From positions 1 through 55,088 of the forward strand of contig JAUWCL010000023.1 of assembly GCA_030609325.1 (NCBI GenBank): DNA of 55,088 nt. Reading direction: 5' to 3'. Shown here piece after piece: positions 26,853 through 35,110 of the stretch (position 1 is the first letter of the stretch; every line of letters starts with the position of its first letter). This DNA comes from Candidatus Krumholzibacteriota bacterium (GTDB lineage: Bacteria; Krumholzibacteriota; Krumholzibacteriia; Krumholzibacteriales; Krumholzibacteriaceae). The notes beneath the pieces are model-generated. The model had not been told where the DNA came from. It worked only from the letters and a program-made list of their open reading frames with translations, and searched no databases. The translations under genes and the position numbers were made by a program.

Positions 26853-27583
26853 CAGGATTTCGGTTCCTGGTCGGCCGGAAAATAGATCAGAATCCGTCCG
26901 CATGCCTCGCAGGTCAATATGGTGTCGTTGCGCCTGACCTCGTGCACTTGCTGCGGCGGAACCCGGCTGAAGCACCCCTGGCATACGGCGCCTATGAGGT
27001 TCGCCACGCCGGAATCCCCTTTGACCTTCAGTATTCGCTCGTAGCGCTTTCGTATCCTCTCGGAGAGCAGGGGCAGGGTCCCGGCCCTCTCCTTTTCCAG
27101 CCTGGCAAGCGTCGCCTTCGCCTCCTCGATCTTGTCCTCCCAATCTTTCTTCGCGGCGAGCTTGGTATCCTTCTCGGTGTTGATCTTCTCTGTGGCGGCG
27201 GCTACTTCTTTCTTCTCGGCCTCGAGCAGGGTGAGAATCTCGAGGCCGCGGTTCTCGTGCCCTTCGATCTTATTCTCGAGGAACTGGATCTCGGAAGTCT
27301 TCGCCGCGTACTCCTTGTTATCCTTCACGATCAGCAGCTCGTTCTTCTTCGTGACGATAGCCGCGCGGTCGTCCTTGACATCGCCGTCGAGACGGATCTC
27401 CTCCTTCTTGAGCTTCTCCAGCTCAGCCTCTGCCTCGGTGTACCGCTCGTCCATGTCGCTCACTTCCTTCTCGAGTTTCCTGATTGTGAGCGGAGCCGTC
27501 TCGAGGATCCTCTTGTTCTCCTTCATCTGGAGATCTTTCTGTGCCATCTGGATGAGAAACTGGATGTCGCTTTCAACCGTCAT
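26852..27583 (-). CDS. Coiled-coil C4 zinc-ribbon protein (DUF164/CdsZ family)
   Basis: 243 residues from ATG 27583; the longer frame to GTG 27661 runs through a terminator hairpin and is rejected. Residues ~10-185 form a long coiled coil rich in Lys/Glu, followed by a zinc ribbon with CQGC (201-204) and CEAC (225-228). The family is widespread; a chlamydial member binds RNA/DNA, but the cellular role in most bacteria is unclear. It is translationally coupled to the RNase HI gene and follows a structured leader RNA, so an RNA-linked function is a reasonable inference. Confidence 0.9.
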   Translation of the reverse strand: MTVESDIQFLIQMAQKDLQMKENKRILETAPLTIRKLEKEVSDMDERYTEAEAELEKLKKEEIRLDGDVKDDRAAIVTKKNELLIVKDNKEYAAKTSEIQFLENKIEGHENRGLEILTLLEAEKKEVAAATEKINTEKDTKLAAKKDWEDKIEEAKATLARLEKERAGTLPLLSERIRKRYERILKVKGDSGVANLIGAVCQGCFSRVPPQQVHEVRRNDTILTCEACGRILIYFPADQEPKS

Positions 27584-27607
27584 AGTCAATCTGTACCTCT
27601 CGTCGCT

Positions 27608-27636
27608 AAAAAAAATGCTTCCCGAACGGGAAGCAT
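27608..27636 (-). terminator. Perfect intrinsic terminator before the zinc-ribbon gene
   Basis: Minus strand ATGCTTCCCG pairs perfectly with CGGGAAGCAT around a two-base minimal loop (TT) and is followed by an eight-T run. It lies 25 bases upstream of the ATG at 27583, the position expected for transcription attenuation. Confidence 0.92.
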
Positions 27637-27745
27637 CTGATAAGGCATGCTGATATCGCACCCGGGCTTGCCCGGTCGCGGAGCGATGGGATTGTTGTAA
27701 GCTCTCTCCATACCTGTCGTTTCGTTTTCAAAGATCAGACAATAA
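27608..27745 (-). ncRNA. Candidate structured leader RNA or small RNA
   Basis: About 138 nt between a promoter-like site and a perfect terminator, 25 bases before the zinc-ribbon gene. Nested helices read from the sequence: P1 GTCTGAT (27734-27740) with ATCAGAT (27635-27641); P2 GGTATG (27709-27714) with CATGCC (27644-27649); P3 ATCGC (27683-27687) with GCGAT (27655-27659); P4 CCGGGC/GCCCGG with loop AA (27662-27675). Large purine-rich internal loops (GAAAACGAAACGACA; GAGAGAGCTTACAACAATCC) remain unpaired. I do not recognise a known family. It could be a cis-acting attenuator or a free small RNA. Confidence 0.55.
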
Positions 27746-27751
27746 GCGAGC

Positions 27752-27780
27752 ATGCTATAGAAATACCGCAGGGCGGTCAA
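27752..27780 (-). promoter_or_regulatory. Promoter of the leader RNA/zinc-ribbon operon
   Basis: Minus strand TTGACC (27775-27780) and, at 17 bases spacing, TAGCAT (27752-27757); TATAGC at 15 bases spacing is an alternative -10. Start expected near 27745, giving a ~160-base leader before the coding region. Confidence 0.55.
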
Positions 27781-27807
27781 GTTTTATTTCGGTAATAACT
27801 GACCAGA

Positions 27808-28914
27808 TCAATGATACATCGGAACAGCCGTCTCTTCGACAGCGGCAGCCGCCAGACCTGTCGTCTCGTACGAGAACTCGGTGATCGACCAGGTCGCCCC
27901 GCCGTCCGTCGTGGCCAGCACGACCGCGTGTACGACCGAGCGGCCCTCGATCATTTCCTCCCTGCCTGTGCCCGCTATCCAGCCGCGCGATAAATCAACG
28001 AAATGTACGGCGCGAAGGTCGACGATCCTCTCGTCCACTGGCGTTACGTCAGTCCAGGTCTCCCCGCCGTCGACGGTGCGCAGTATCGAGGTCTTGCCTA
28101 CGGCGAAGACCGACATCGCGTCGTGGATAAAGAACTCGCGTACCGTGGCCGTCTCCATCTGCGTCGTCCAGGTCCGCCCGCCGTCCGTGGTCTTCATGAC
28201 GACGGCGCCGCCCGCCCATCCGGTCTGCTTGTCGTTGAACTCGATGGTGACGATCCCCCTAAGGATCGAGGCGTTCGAGCCCGGCACGGCCGACCAGGAC
28301 ATGCCGCCGTCTTCGGTAACGTATACGAGCTCGGGATCGGAGTCTGTCCACTTGCTTCCCATCAGGTATGCGTTGTCTTCGTCGATAACGGTCATCGACC
28401 AGGCGCCGCGGTACTCGACTATGGGCAGCCAATTGTTTACCCAGCCGCTCCCACCGTCCTCTGTCACGAAGACACCGTGATACCCGAGAATGAACCCCTC
28501 GGTGTCGCTGACAAACCTGACCTCGAACAGGTCGTCCATCTGGGGATACCCGGTGAATACTTGCCTCTCCCAGGTATACCCGCCGTTATCGGAAACGTAG
28601 AGTTTGCCCTCGCGGCCGACGACCCAGCCGTTCTGCGTGTCGGAGAAGTAGACTCCCCTGATGTCGAGCTCATCGATCGTCACGGGCGTCCAGGTCTCTC
28701 CTCCGTCCTCGGTCACGACGGCCGTACCGAGCCGCCCCACGATCCAGCCGTGGTCGGCGTCGGCGAAGTAGACGTCGTTCGCCCCGAGCAGCTCGTTCTT
28801 GATCTCCAGTGGAGGCTCGGGAGCGACAGACCTGTGCTCCGAGCAGGAATGTGTCTCGAAAAGTATGAATGCGATAATCATGAGGGCGAGTAGGAAGCTG
28901 CGCCTGAGTTGCAT
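27808..28914 (-). CDS. Ycf48-like beta-propeller lipoprotein
   Basis: 368 residues from ATG 28914 (the frame reaches 28935). The N-terminus is a signal peptide (LRRSFLLALMIIAFILF) ending at a cysteine in THSC, a loose lipobox. The rest is at least six repeats of about 45-50 residues of the type GWIVGRLGTAVVTEDGGETW, the BNR/Ycf48 propeller pattern. Ycf48 helps assemble photosystem II in phototrophs, but similar proteins are common in non-phototrophs with unknown ligands; nothing here suggests photosynthesis. Predicted to be secreted or lipid-anchored. Confidence 0.85.
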   Translation of the reverse strand: MQLRRSFLLALMIIAFILFETHSCSEHRSVAPEPPLEIKNELLGANDVYFADADHGWIVGRLGTAVVTEDGGETWTPVTIDELDIRGVYFSDTQNGWVVGREGKLYVSDNGGYTWERQVFTGYPQMDDLFEVRFVSDTEGFILGYHGVFVTEDGGSGWVNNWLPIVEYRGAWSMTVIDEDNAYLMGSKWTDSDPELVYVTEDGGMSWSAVPGSNASILRGIVTIEFNDKQTGWAGGAVVMKTTDGGRTWTTQMETATVREFFIHDAMSVFAVGKTSILRTVDGGETWTDVTPVDERIVDLRAVHFVDLSRGWIAGTGREEMIEGRSVVHAVVLATTDGGATWSITEFSYETTGLAAAAVEETAVPMYH

Positions 28915-29128
28915 TTTTGACCCCCGCCGTTGCAAAGTAAAGCTGTGTATTACATCGGCTTATAGCCGTCCGGTGTCGGCCGGAAAGCCCAAGCTCTTTT
29001 ATATCAGCGAGATAGCTTCCCACACCGTGTGCCGCTCCGCCATAGCGAGTCCGCGGGCGGGAAACAACGGGAAATCCCACGCAATCTTCAGGCCGGATAA
29101 AGAGTCCTGACCGGGCCTTATATAGTAA

Positions 29129-29590
29129 TTATATATCTTCTGGAGCAATATGCCAGAGGAGCTTCCAGTCTCCCCCGTCCTGATACTCGTAGCAGGAGAC
29201 TTCGGCGGTCTTGAACTCGGTATTCCAGCCGCAGACCTCGCCGCGGGTGAGCTCGCACGAGAGCAGTCCCATGAACGGCATGTGGCCGACGAGCATCGCG
29301 CCCGGCGACGAGGCGACGTAGATGTCCCATCCACCGATATCGTCGTGCGGCCGAAGTCCCTTCTCCTCCCGCACTCCTCCGGGAGGATTGAGCCTGGAGG
29401 CGAGGACTTCGGCGGTCTGCCTGGCCCTGGCCCTGCCGCTGTGGACTATGACCTCGGGGGCGACGTCCCCCAGCTGTGCGAGATGGTCAGCGACTTTTTC
29501 TATCTCCCGCATCCCCTCTTCGGACAGGGACCGGGCAGGATCTACCGACGCATTGACGGGCTTCGCGTGCCTGACAAGGTATGCCCTCAA
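29129..29590 (-). CDS. sixA: SixA-like phosphohistidine phosphatase
   Basis: 153 residues of the histidine phosphatase superfamily. The catalytic RHA motif is VRHAKPV with H8, followed by the second arginine region HSGRARARQTAEVLA and the distal VGHMPFMGLLSC histidine. Length and motifs fit SixA, which removes phosphate from histidine residues of phosphorelay or PTS proteins. No histidine kinase or PTS gene is nearby, so the target is unknown. Confidence 0.88.
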   Translation of the reverse strand: MRAYLVRHAKPVNASVDPARSLSEEGMREIEKVADHLAQLGDVAPEVIVHSGRARARQTAEVLASRLNPPGGVREEKGLRPHDDIGGWDIYVASSPGAMLVGHMPFMGLLSCELTRGEVCGWNTEFKTAEVSCYEYQDGGDWKLLWHIAPEDI

Positions 29591-29612
29591 ATTATTCCTC
29601 GCGCAGACGTGA

Positions 29613-29794
29613 CTATTTCAGGAACCTGATCGTAAACGGATATCTGTAATGCTCCCCGTTGTTCACCTTGACCGCCGATCAACCAGACCACAAGGGGCCT
29701 CAAGGACGAACCCTACGCCGTTACCTATCAGGCCGACGAGCGCTATGATGTGGCACAGCGAGGCCCATCTCCGGGCCTCTGTGTTCTGTTCCAC
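29613..29794 (-). pseudogene. Remnant of a DUF4870 membrane protein gene
   Basis: A GTG at 29794, behind GGGGGA, opens a frame starting EQNTEARRWASLCHIIALVG with LIGNGVGFVL after it, the usual N-terminus of DUF4870 membrane proteins. After a one-base shift the text continues PLVVWLIGG, and a third frame gives NNGEHYRYPFTIRFLK with a stop at 29613, the usual C-terminus of the same family. The two or so membrane segments normally between are absent, so the gene has an internal deletion plus a frameshift. It begins four bases after the Cdd1-like gene stop. Confidence 0.7.
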
Positions 29795-29797
29795 CTT

Positions 29798-30112
29798 TCA
29801 TCCCCCTTGTCCCTGCCTGCCGGGAAATGATCCATACAGGTCTCTCTGCCGGTCCTTCCAGTTCCACCACTTCTGCAGATCCGGAGGGGGATCATCGGTA
29901 CTCGCGCAATATACTGCGCATCGAAATGCGTACAGGACGCATCGATCCATATGTGATCCTCTTAGCTCTATAAGATTCTGATACATCGATTCAGGATCAG
30001 AGCCTGAGAGATCAGAAACGCGTTTATAGCCCAGATCCCTCAGGTCCTTGGCCATGCTCTTCCCGATGCCCGGGAGGCTGTCGAGTCTATCGTCCTGGAT
30101 TTGTTTAATCAT
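29798..30112 (-). CDS. Helix-hairpin-helix protein of the pathogenicity-locus Cdd1 type
   Basis: 104 residues. LDSLPGIGKSMAKDLRDLGY is a helix-hairpin-helix motif, and the remainder (DPESMYQNLIELRGSHMDRC, VLYAFRCAVYCAS, LQKWWNWKDR) matches the small family first named for the Clostridioides difficile pathogenicity locus. The name reflects first discovery, not virulence. The HhH fold suggests DNA binding; the function is not established. It is followed at once by the DUF4870 remnant and preceded by an AT-richer gene, in an accessory stretch. Confidence 0.82.
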   Translation of the reverse strand: MIKQIQDDRLDSLPGIGKSMAKDLRDLGYKRVSDLSGSDPESMYQNLIELRGSHMDRCVLYAFRCAVYCASTDDPPPDLQKWWNWKDRQRDLYGSFPGRQGQGG

Positions 30113-30132
30113 TTTAATCGGAGCCGCCAGCT

Positions 30133-31077
30133 TCAGCGAACTGATAGATTGCTCCCATTTGTTTGTACATTCTTTCCGTGCCCTGGCTTTTCAATATCTT
30201 TCTCTTGTTTTACCAGATTATAACTATCGAGAAAAAGATCCTCGTCAGAAATTATAGCTCCATATGAATTGCCTTCAGAATCATACATCTCCGTCTCAAG
30301 ATGAACATACATGCCTAAAAAACCACGCCTGCCATACCATAAACATACTATGTCATCATCATCTAATAACTCATTGTATATTCTAATCTTGAAGCCGCTC
30401 ATCCTTCCCGCCGGCAGGTTAAGCACTTCATGACTCTCTACAAATGAATAAAACAATGGAATGTCTCTAATAATCCATTCCTGCCTTGGGCGTAAAGGAT
30501 ATCTTAAACGTTGGATTTCATCTGGAAGAATTCCACCTGGAGGACCACTTGATAATAGAGCTGAGTTGGCCTTACGTCCCAATAATTCGTTTATCGCGGA
30601 TATTTTATTAAAATGCAAGATCCTGGCTCTTTCGATTGCATCATTATCAATAATATTCAATCCATTGGCAAAATTTTGCCAGAGCACAGTCCATCGGTCG
30701 CAGTTCAGATCTAAATTGTCATCTGAGAGTCTTATTATATAGCGGTCCTCACCCGGAGGATCACTCGCAGCAACATCAGCTTCATATAGCCCTGCACGAT
30801 CCTGCCGATACCGGATCCAATAAGTAATTATTTCATCGCGGCCACTTTGAGCGATTTCCTGCTTTTCCAGAATGTACTCTCTATCGAACAACTCTTCTTT
30901 GCCGACGATTGTTCTCTTCTCATTGATCGATATACAGTAAGATTCAGAGCCCTCCATCGATATGGATGACTCACCTGTATAGGCCCAGGAATTCCCTATA
31001 GCAAGAGGATAGTATTCACCTTGTTGCTGGTTATTCTGGCTTACGCCGATATTTAATATTGCTTCTTGTTGACTCAT
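30133..31077 (-). CDS. 5'-truncated lipoprotein-like gene, function unknown
   Basis: 314 residues from the first ATG, which has no visible ribosome-binding site. In the same frame, directly upstream, the codons read SLFAACDINETGVVDAEIQN: a lipobox (LFAAC) and a typical start of a mature lipoprotein. Upstream of that the frame has no start codon or signal peptide; it runs into a different broken gene. So a deletion seems to have removed the 5' end. The product starts YYPLAIGNSWAYTGESS-like beta-rich sequence, similar in style to secreted proteins that begin 'LaxGNxWxY'. It is visibly AT-richer than all neighbours, suggesting transfer. I cannot name the family. Confidence 0.5.
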   Translation of the reverse strand: MSQQEAILNIGVSQNNQQQGEYYPLAIGNSWAYTGESSISMEGSESYCISINEKRTIVGKEELFDREYILEKQEIAQSGRDEIITYWIRYRQDRAGLYEADVAASDPPGEDRYIIRLSDDNLDLNCDRWTVLWQNFANGLNIIDNDAIERARILHFNKISAINELLGRKANSALLSSGPPGGILPDEIQRLRYPLRPRQEWIIRDIPLFYSFVESHEVLNLPAGRMSGFKIRIYNELLDDDDIVCLWYGRRGFLGMYVHLETEMYDSEGNSYGAIISDEDLFLDSYNLVKQEKDIEKPGHGKNVQTNGSNLSVR

Positions 31078-31103
31078 GAGTGTGTTCTGGATTTCAGCAT
31101 CTA

Positions 31104-31367
31104 CTACTCCCGTTTCATTAATATCACAAGCCGCAAAAAGTGATATTCGGTGCGGACCATCGTGACGGTAAGGTTCCTGTCGTCCTGCTCGACTATCATG
31201 CTCGAGGAGCGTGGGGTTCGTTTCTTGCCGTCCTACCTATGGCCGAAATCGCTCTTTTCCCTGTTGATCGTCCATTCGCCGGAGAAATCCGTATTCTGTT
31301 GCTGAGAACCCAATGTTACTGGTCCGAGCAGCAGGGCGAATAGTATTAACAGGCCTATGCAACGCAT
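31104..31367 (-). pseudogene. Remnant of a small secreted protein gene
   Basis: ATG 31367, behind AGGGGA, begins a clear signal peptide (CIGLLILFALLLGPVTLGSQ) and then DFSGEWTINREKSDFGHR, typical of small secreted proteins in Bacteroidetes/Acidobacteria-like genomes. An in-frame TAG at 31233 follows, but the frame continues beyond it with SSSMIVEQDDRNLTVTMVRT and then runs into the truncated lipoprotein gene. So it has a nonsense codon and has lost its 3' half at the same junction (about 31140) where the lipoprotein gene has lost its 5' end. Confidence 0.65.
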
Positions 31368-31435
31368 TGGAGTCCCCTGATAAGGTTAAAATCTATTTAT
31401 AATATACCATATTGGGACCTCTTTGGTCTATACGC

Positions 31436-31467
31436 CGACGCCGACACGTTTGAACGTGTCGGCGTCG
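31436..31467 (-). terminator. Strong hairpin after the tRNA, probable terminator
   Basis: CGACGCCGACACG pairs with CGTGTCGGCGTCG around TTTGAA (13 perfect pairs, extendable to 15). It lies seven bases after the tRNA CCA end. There is no T-run on either side, so termination is inferred from stem strength and position. Confidence 0.55.
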
Positions 31468-31473
31468 GAGAGA

Positions 31474-31548
31474 TGGTGGGCCCAACAGGATTTGAACCTG
31501 TGACCGACCGGTTATGAGCCGGGGGCTCTACCGCTGAGCTATGGGCCC
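31474..31548 (-). tRNA. tRNA with anticodon CAT (elongator Met or Ile2)
   Basis: 75 nt with encoded CCA. Acceptor GGGCCCA pairs with TGGGCCC; D arm GCTCAGCGGTAGAGC; anticodon stem CCGG/CCGG around CTCATAA; T arm ACAGG-TTCAAAT-CCTGT. CAT with this acceptor does not look like initiator tRNA, since position 1 pairs normally. It may be elongator Met or the Ile2 species whose C34 becomes lysidine; sequence alone does not settle this. It lies 13 bases after rpoD and is probably co-transcribed with it. Confidence 0.93.
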
Positions 31549-31561
31549 TGTTCCTGGTTGT

Positions 31562-33313
31562 CTAAATATCTATATACCCCTTTAGTTTCCGTGCGCGGCT
31601 GGGGTGCATGAGCTTCCTCAGCGCCTTCGCCTCGATCTGCCGCACTCTCTCCCTCGTCACCTTGAAGATCGTACCGACCTCTTCCAAAGTCCTGGGGGTT
31701 CCGTCGCCGAGGCCGAACCTCAGCCTTACGACCTTCTCTTCCCTCGGAGTCAGTGTCGCGAGCACCCTGGCCACCTGATCCTTGAGCATCGAATGGGCGG
31801 CCGTCTGGTCGGGCGACGAGGCGCCGGTGTCCTCGATGAAATCGCTGAGGTTACTGTCGTCGTCCTCGCCGATCGGCCTGTCGAGCGATATCGGCTCCAT
31901 CGAGGCCTTCATCACGCTCTTGACCTTGCCGACGGGGTAGTCGAGGCGGCTTGCCACCTCTTCGGGCGTCGGCTCGCGGCCGAACTCCTGGATCAGCTTG
32001 CGCTGCGTGCGCGAGACCTTGTTTATCGCCTCGATCATGTGCACCGGCACCCTGATCGTTCTCGCCTGGTCGGCGATCGCCCTGGTGATCGCCTGCCTGA
32101 TCCACCACGTGGCGTAGGTGCTGAACTTGTAACCTTTTCGATAGTCGAACTTGTCGACGGCGCGCATCAGGCCGCTGTTGCCCTCCTGGATCAGGTCCAG
32201 GAACTCGAGTCCGCGGTTCGTATACCGCTTGGCAATCGATATAACAAGGCGGACGTTCGCCTCTATCATTTCCTGCTTTGCCCTTTCGGCTTTCCGTTCG
32301 CCGAACCTGACGTCGCGGATGATCTTCTTCAGCGGCTGGTACTCGACGTTCTCGCACTTCTCGATCTGGCGGCACTCGCGCTCGATGACCTTTATCCTGC
32401 CGCAGAAGTCCTCGAGGTTCTCTCTGGACCACTTGACCTTTTTCTTCAGCTCCGACTTTGCCTTTGTGGAGCGGCCCCTCATGATCTTGACGGCATCGCG
32501 CACATCGTCGGCGGTCATGCCGATGAACTTCTCGTATTCGTGAAGCTCCTTGTAGTGCTTCTCGAGCTCGGTGAGGATCTCCTTGTTGCAATCTACCATC
32601 CAGGCGATCTGAACGGGATGCACCTTGATCCTGGAGTACTTTTCCTTGAGCTTCCTGTTCTTGTTCTCGAGCTGTTTGGTCAGCTCCGCTTCCTTCTTCT
32701 TGCTGATGCGCTTGCGGAGCTGTGCCTTGATATCGTCGGTCTCGTTGCGCATCTTGATTATCTGCTTCAGAATCGAGGTGTATTTCTTCTGGTCCTTTTT
32801 CCCCGAGTAATGCGGGTGAAGGCCTCCGGTCTCGAGCTGGAGAACCTCCTCGAGACGCACCTCCTCGGACTCGATGAGCCTTACATACTCAACGAGGCGG
32901 TCGGTCGTCGAGGAAAGACTGAATATCGCGTGGACGATCTTGCCGTTGCCCGTCTCAATGCGCTTGGCGATCTCTATCTCGCCTTCACGGTCGAGAAGCG
33001 GGACCTTACCCATCTCGCGAAGGTACATCCTCACCGGATCGTCGTACCGGACGCCGGGAGTGAGCATATCATCGACCTTCTTCGCTTCCTTCTGCTCGCG
33101 CCTGACCTGGGCGTCGATCTTCAACCGGGCCTTCTCGTCGGTGTCGAAGAACTCGATGTTCTCTTCGCTGAGCTTGTCGTAGAGGGGGATGATATCCTCG
33201 GGATTAAACTCCGTCCCTACCAGACCCTCTATCTCTTCGTGGAGAACGTAACCCTTCTCACCGGCGAGTTTCCGGATTTCCACAAGAACTTCTTCAATCC
33301 TGTTACGATCCAT
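31562..33313 (-). CDS. rpoD: RNA polymerase primary sigma factor RpoD
   Basis: 583 residues from ATG 33313, which overlaps the dnaG stop by one base (TGATG). Region 1.1-like N-terminus, region 1.2 [21 protein letters not shown], a ~200-residue charged non-conserved region, regions 2.1-2.4 with [20 protein letters not shown] then [20 protein letters not shown], region 3, and region 4.2 with [18 protein letters not shown]. The presence of a full region 1.1/1.2 and non-conserved region marks it as the housekeeping sigma factor. It recognises the TTGACA/TATAAT promoters seen in this window. The dnaG-rpoD order is classic. Confidence 0.97.
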   Translation of the reverse strand: MDRNRIEEVLVEIRKLAGEKGYVLHEEIEGLVGTEFNPEDIIPLYDKLSEENIEFFDTDEKARLKIDAQVRREQKEAKKVDDMLTPGVRYDDPVRMYLREMGKVPLLDREGEIEIAKRIETGNGKIVHAIFSLSSTTDRLVEYVRLIESEEVRLEEVLQLETGGLHPHYSGKKDQKKYTSILKQIIKMRNETDDIKAQLRKRISKKKEAELTKQLENKNRKLKEKYSRIKVHPVQIAWMVDCNKEILTELEKHYKELHEYEKFIGMTADDVRDAVKIMRGRSTKAKSELKKKVKWSRENLEDFCGRIKVIERECRQIEKCENVEYQPLKKIIRDVRFGERKAERAKQEMIEANVRLVISIAKRYTNRGLEFLDLIQEGNSGLMRAVDKFDYRKGYKFSTYATWWIRQAITRAIADQARTIRVPVHMIEAINKVSRTQRKLIQEFGREPTPEEVASRLDYPVGKVKSVMKASMEPISLDRPIGEDDDSNLSDFIEDTGASSPDQTAAHSMLKDQVARVLATLTPREEKVVRLRFGLGDGTPRTLEEVGTIFKVTRERVRQIEAKALRKLMHPSRARKLKGYIDI

Positions 33314-35082
33314 CAAGACTGAGAATCCTCCTTGATCTCCAGTTTACCGAGCTCTCTTTCGATCTCTATATAAGCCGAGACTATTCCTATCCTCTCGGAT
33401 GAAGTCTCGTCCGAACCTTCTTCTTCGAGCTGCCTGAGGCGTTCCTTCATCTCGGCCATCTCGACCTTCAGGGCAGCCTTCTTGATCCACAGCACCGTAT
33501 CGTGGAGGATCTCCCGCGCCGGGCCCGGGGGCGGCTCGGCGAGCGTTATCTCGGCGGCAAGGGTCGAGAGCTCCGGGTCGCTGATCGAGCCGGTGAACCG
33601 GGGCCCGGCCGGATCGACACCGTTCTCTAGTGCCTCTTTGAGGGCCTTGAGGAGCTTCCTGTAGCTCTCCCCCTCGAGATCCTCCTCGATCATGTTATTT
33701 GTGACCAGGGCGGCCAGGTCGGCGCTCGTGAGCGCGATCCTGAACATCACCTTCTGGTTCTCTTCTCTTTTTGTGACGGTGTGCCGAACGAATCGTTCGG
33801 CGGGCGGCTTGCGCCTTCTCCCGGGCTTGAGGCTCGATCTGAGGGTCGCCACGGGTATTTCGAAGAGGCTGGAGATCTCCTGCAGGAGTATCTCCCGCCT
33901 CACCCCGTCGTCTACCCGGGCAACCGTCATGAGCAGGTGCTCTACGACCTGCTGCTTGCGCGATGCTGTCCTTGCCCCTTTCCGGACCTCGCCGTGGAGG
34001 TAGCTAAAATAATCAGGAGCAGAACTCATCAACTCCCGGAGAGCCTCTACTCCTTCTTTCCTTATGAAACTGTCGGGATCCTCTTTTTCCGGCAGAATGA
34101 CTATACTGGTATCCAGCCCCTCGATTACAAGCTGGTCAGCAGCCCTTACTGCCGCACGTATTCCCGCCCTGTCACCGTCATTGATAATATATATACGTTT
34201 AGCGTATCGTGCAAGCAGTCTGGCCTGATCTTCTGTCAGGGAAGTGCCGCATACGGCGCATATATTGGTGATCCCGCCATTCCATAGCATCAGGTGATCT
34301 ACATAACCCTCTACTATCACGGCCGTTCGGGACTTTCGGATATCGTCCTTCGTCTGGTTGAGCCCGTAGAGGATTTTACCCTTGTGGTAGATGGGATTCT
34401 CCATTGAATTGAGGTATTTGGGCTCTGAATTGTCCAGGACACGGCCCGCGAAACCCACAACGCGCCCCGGGAGGCTGTGGATGGGAAATATTATGCGGTT
34501 CCTGAAATAGTCCCTGTAGCCCGTAGTCCCCCTGCTCCGCATTATCAGCCCCATTTCGAGGAGGGTGTCCTTCTTTATGCCCGCCTCCGAGGCCGCCTTG
34601 TATAGCGATTCCCAGGAGGGACCGGCGAAGCCGATCATGTACTTCTCGATCTGTTCCCTGCCGAATCCCCTGCGTTCGAGGTATTCAGAGGCTTCCCTGC
34701 TCTCCTCGAGTCCTTTCCTGAAATGGAGTTGGGCGAACTCCATAGCCCGGTAGTATGGATCGAACCTGCTGCGGTCCTCGCCTCCGGTCAGGTACCTCCC
34801 GACGTCGACATTGAGGGGCCCAGCGAGCTCCTTGACCGCCTCTATGAATCCGACTCCCTCGTATTCCATCAGGAAGCTGTAGACGTTCCCACCCTTGCCA
34901 CAGCCGAAGCAGTGGTAGATCTGCTTCTCGGGACTGACCATGAAGCTCGGGGTCTTCTCGCCGTGAAAGGGGCAGAGAGCCTTGAAATTGCGCCCGGCGC
35001 GCTTCAGGTCGAGGACTCCGCCGATCACCTCGACGATATCCGTCCGTTCCCTGATGTCGTCAATGACATTGTCGGGTATCAT
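33313..35082 (-). CDS. dnaG: DNA primase
   Basis: 589 residues, normal length. The zinc-binding domain [11 protein letters not shown]...[11 protein letters not shown] carries C37, H40, C58, C61. The RNA polymerase domain has [17 protein letters not shown] and the TOPRIM region [12 protein letters not shown] with [12 protein letters not shown]. The C-terminal helicase-binding part is variable. Synthesises RNA primers on the lagging strand. It overlaps rpoD; upstream lies a truncated cupin gene. Confidence 0.97.
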   Translation of the reverse strand: MIPDNVIDDIRERTDIVEVIGGVLDLKRAGRNFKALCPFHGEKTPSFMVSPEKQIYHCFGCGKGGNVYSFLMEYEGVGFIEAVKELAGPLNVDVGRYLTGGEDRSRFDPYYRAMEFAQLHFRKGLEESREASEYLERRGFGREQIEKYMIGFAGPSWESLYKAASEAGIKKDTLLEMGLIMRSRGTTGYRDYFRNRIIFPIHSLPGRVVGFAGRVLDNSEPKYLNSMENPIYHKGKILYGLNQTKDDIRKSRTAVIVEGYVDHLMLWNGGITNICAVCGTSLTEDQARLLARYAKRIYIINDGDRAGIRAAVRAADQLVIEGLDTSIVILPEKEDPDSFIRKEGVEALRELMSSAPDYFSYLHGEVRKGARTASRKQQVVEHLLMTVARVDDGVRREILLQEISSLFEIPVATLRSSLKPGRRRKPPAERFVRHTVTKREENQKVMFRIALTSADLAALVTNNMIEEDLEGESYRKLLKALKEALENGVDPAGPRFTGSISDPELSTLAAEITLAEPPPGPAREILHDTVLWIKKAALKVEMAEMKERLRQLEEEGSDETSSERIGIVSAYIEIERELGKLEIKEDSQS

Positions 35083-35110
35083 CGTTCTTCGGTTACCTTT
35101 TTCTGACCTG

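Noticed and set aside
26853-27143. N-terminal extension of the RNase HI frame
   Set aside because: It lies fully inside the zinc-ribbon gene in another frame and has no matching family; the TGATG-coupled ATG at 26852 is preferred.
27608-27745. Identity of the leader RNA as 6S, SRP or tmRNA
   Set aside because: It lacks the SRP core, the tRNA-like ends of tmRNA, and the length and long central bubble of 6S RNA.
27808-28914. Ycf48-like protein as evidence of photosynthesis
   Set aside because: No photosystem or pigment gene is present, and such propellers are common in non-phototrophs.
31474-31548. tRNA as an attachment site of an intact integrative element
   Set aside because: No integrase gene and no second copy of the tRNA 3' end found to the left within the window.
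31604-33322. 572-codon plus-strand frame
   Set aside because: Antisense shadow of rpoD.
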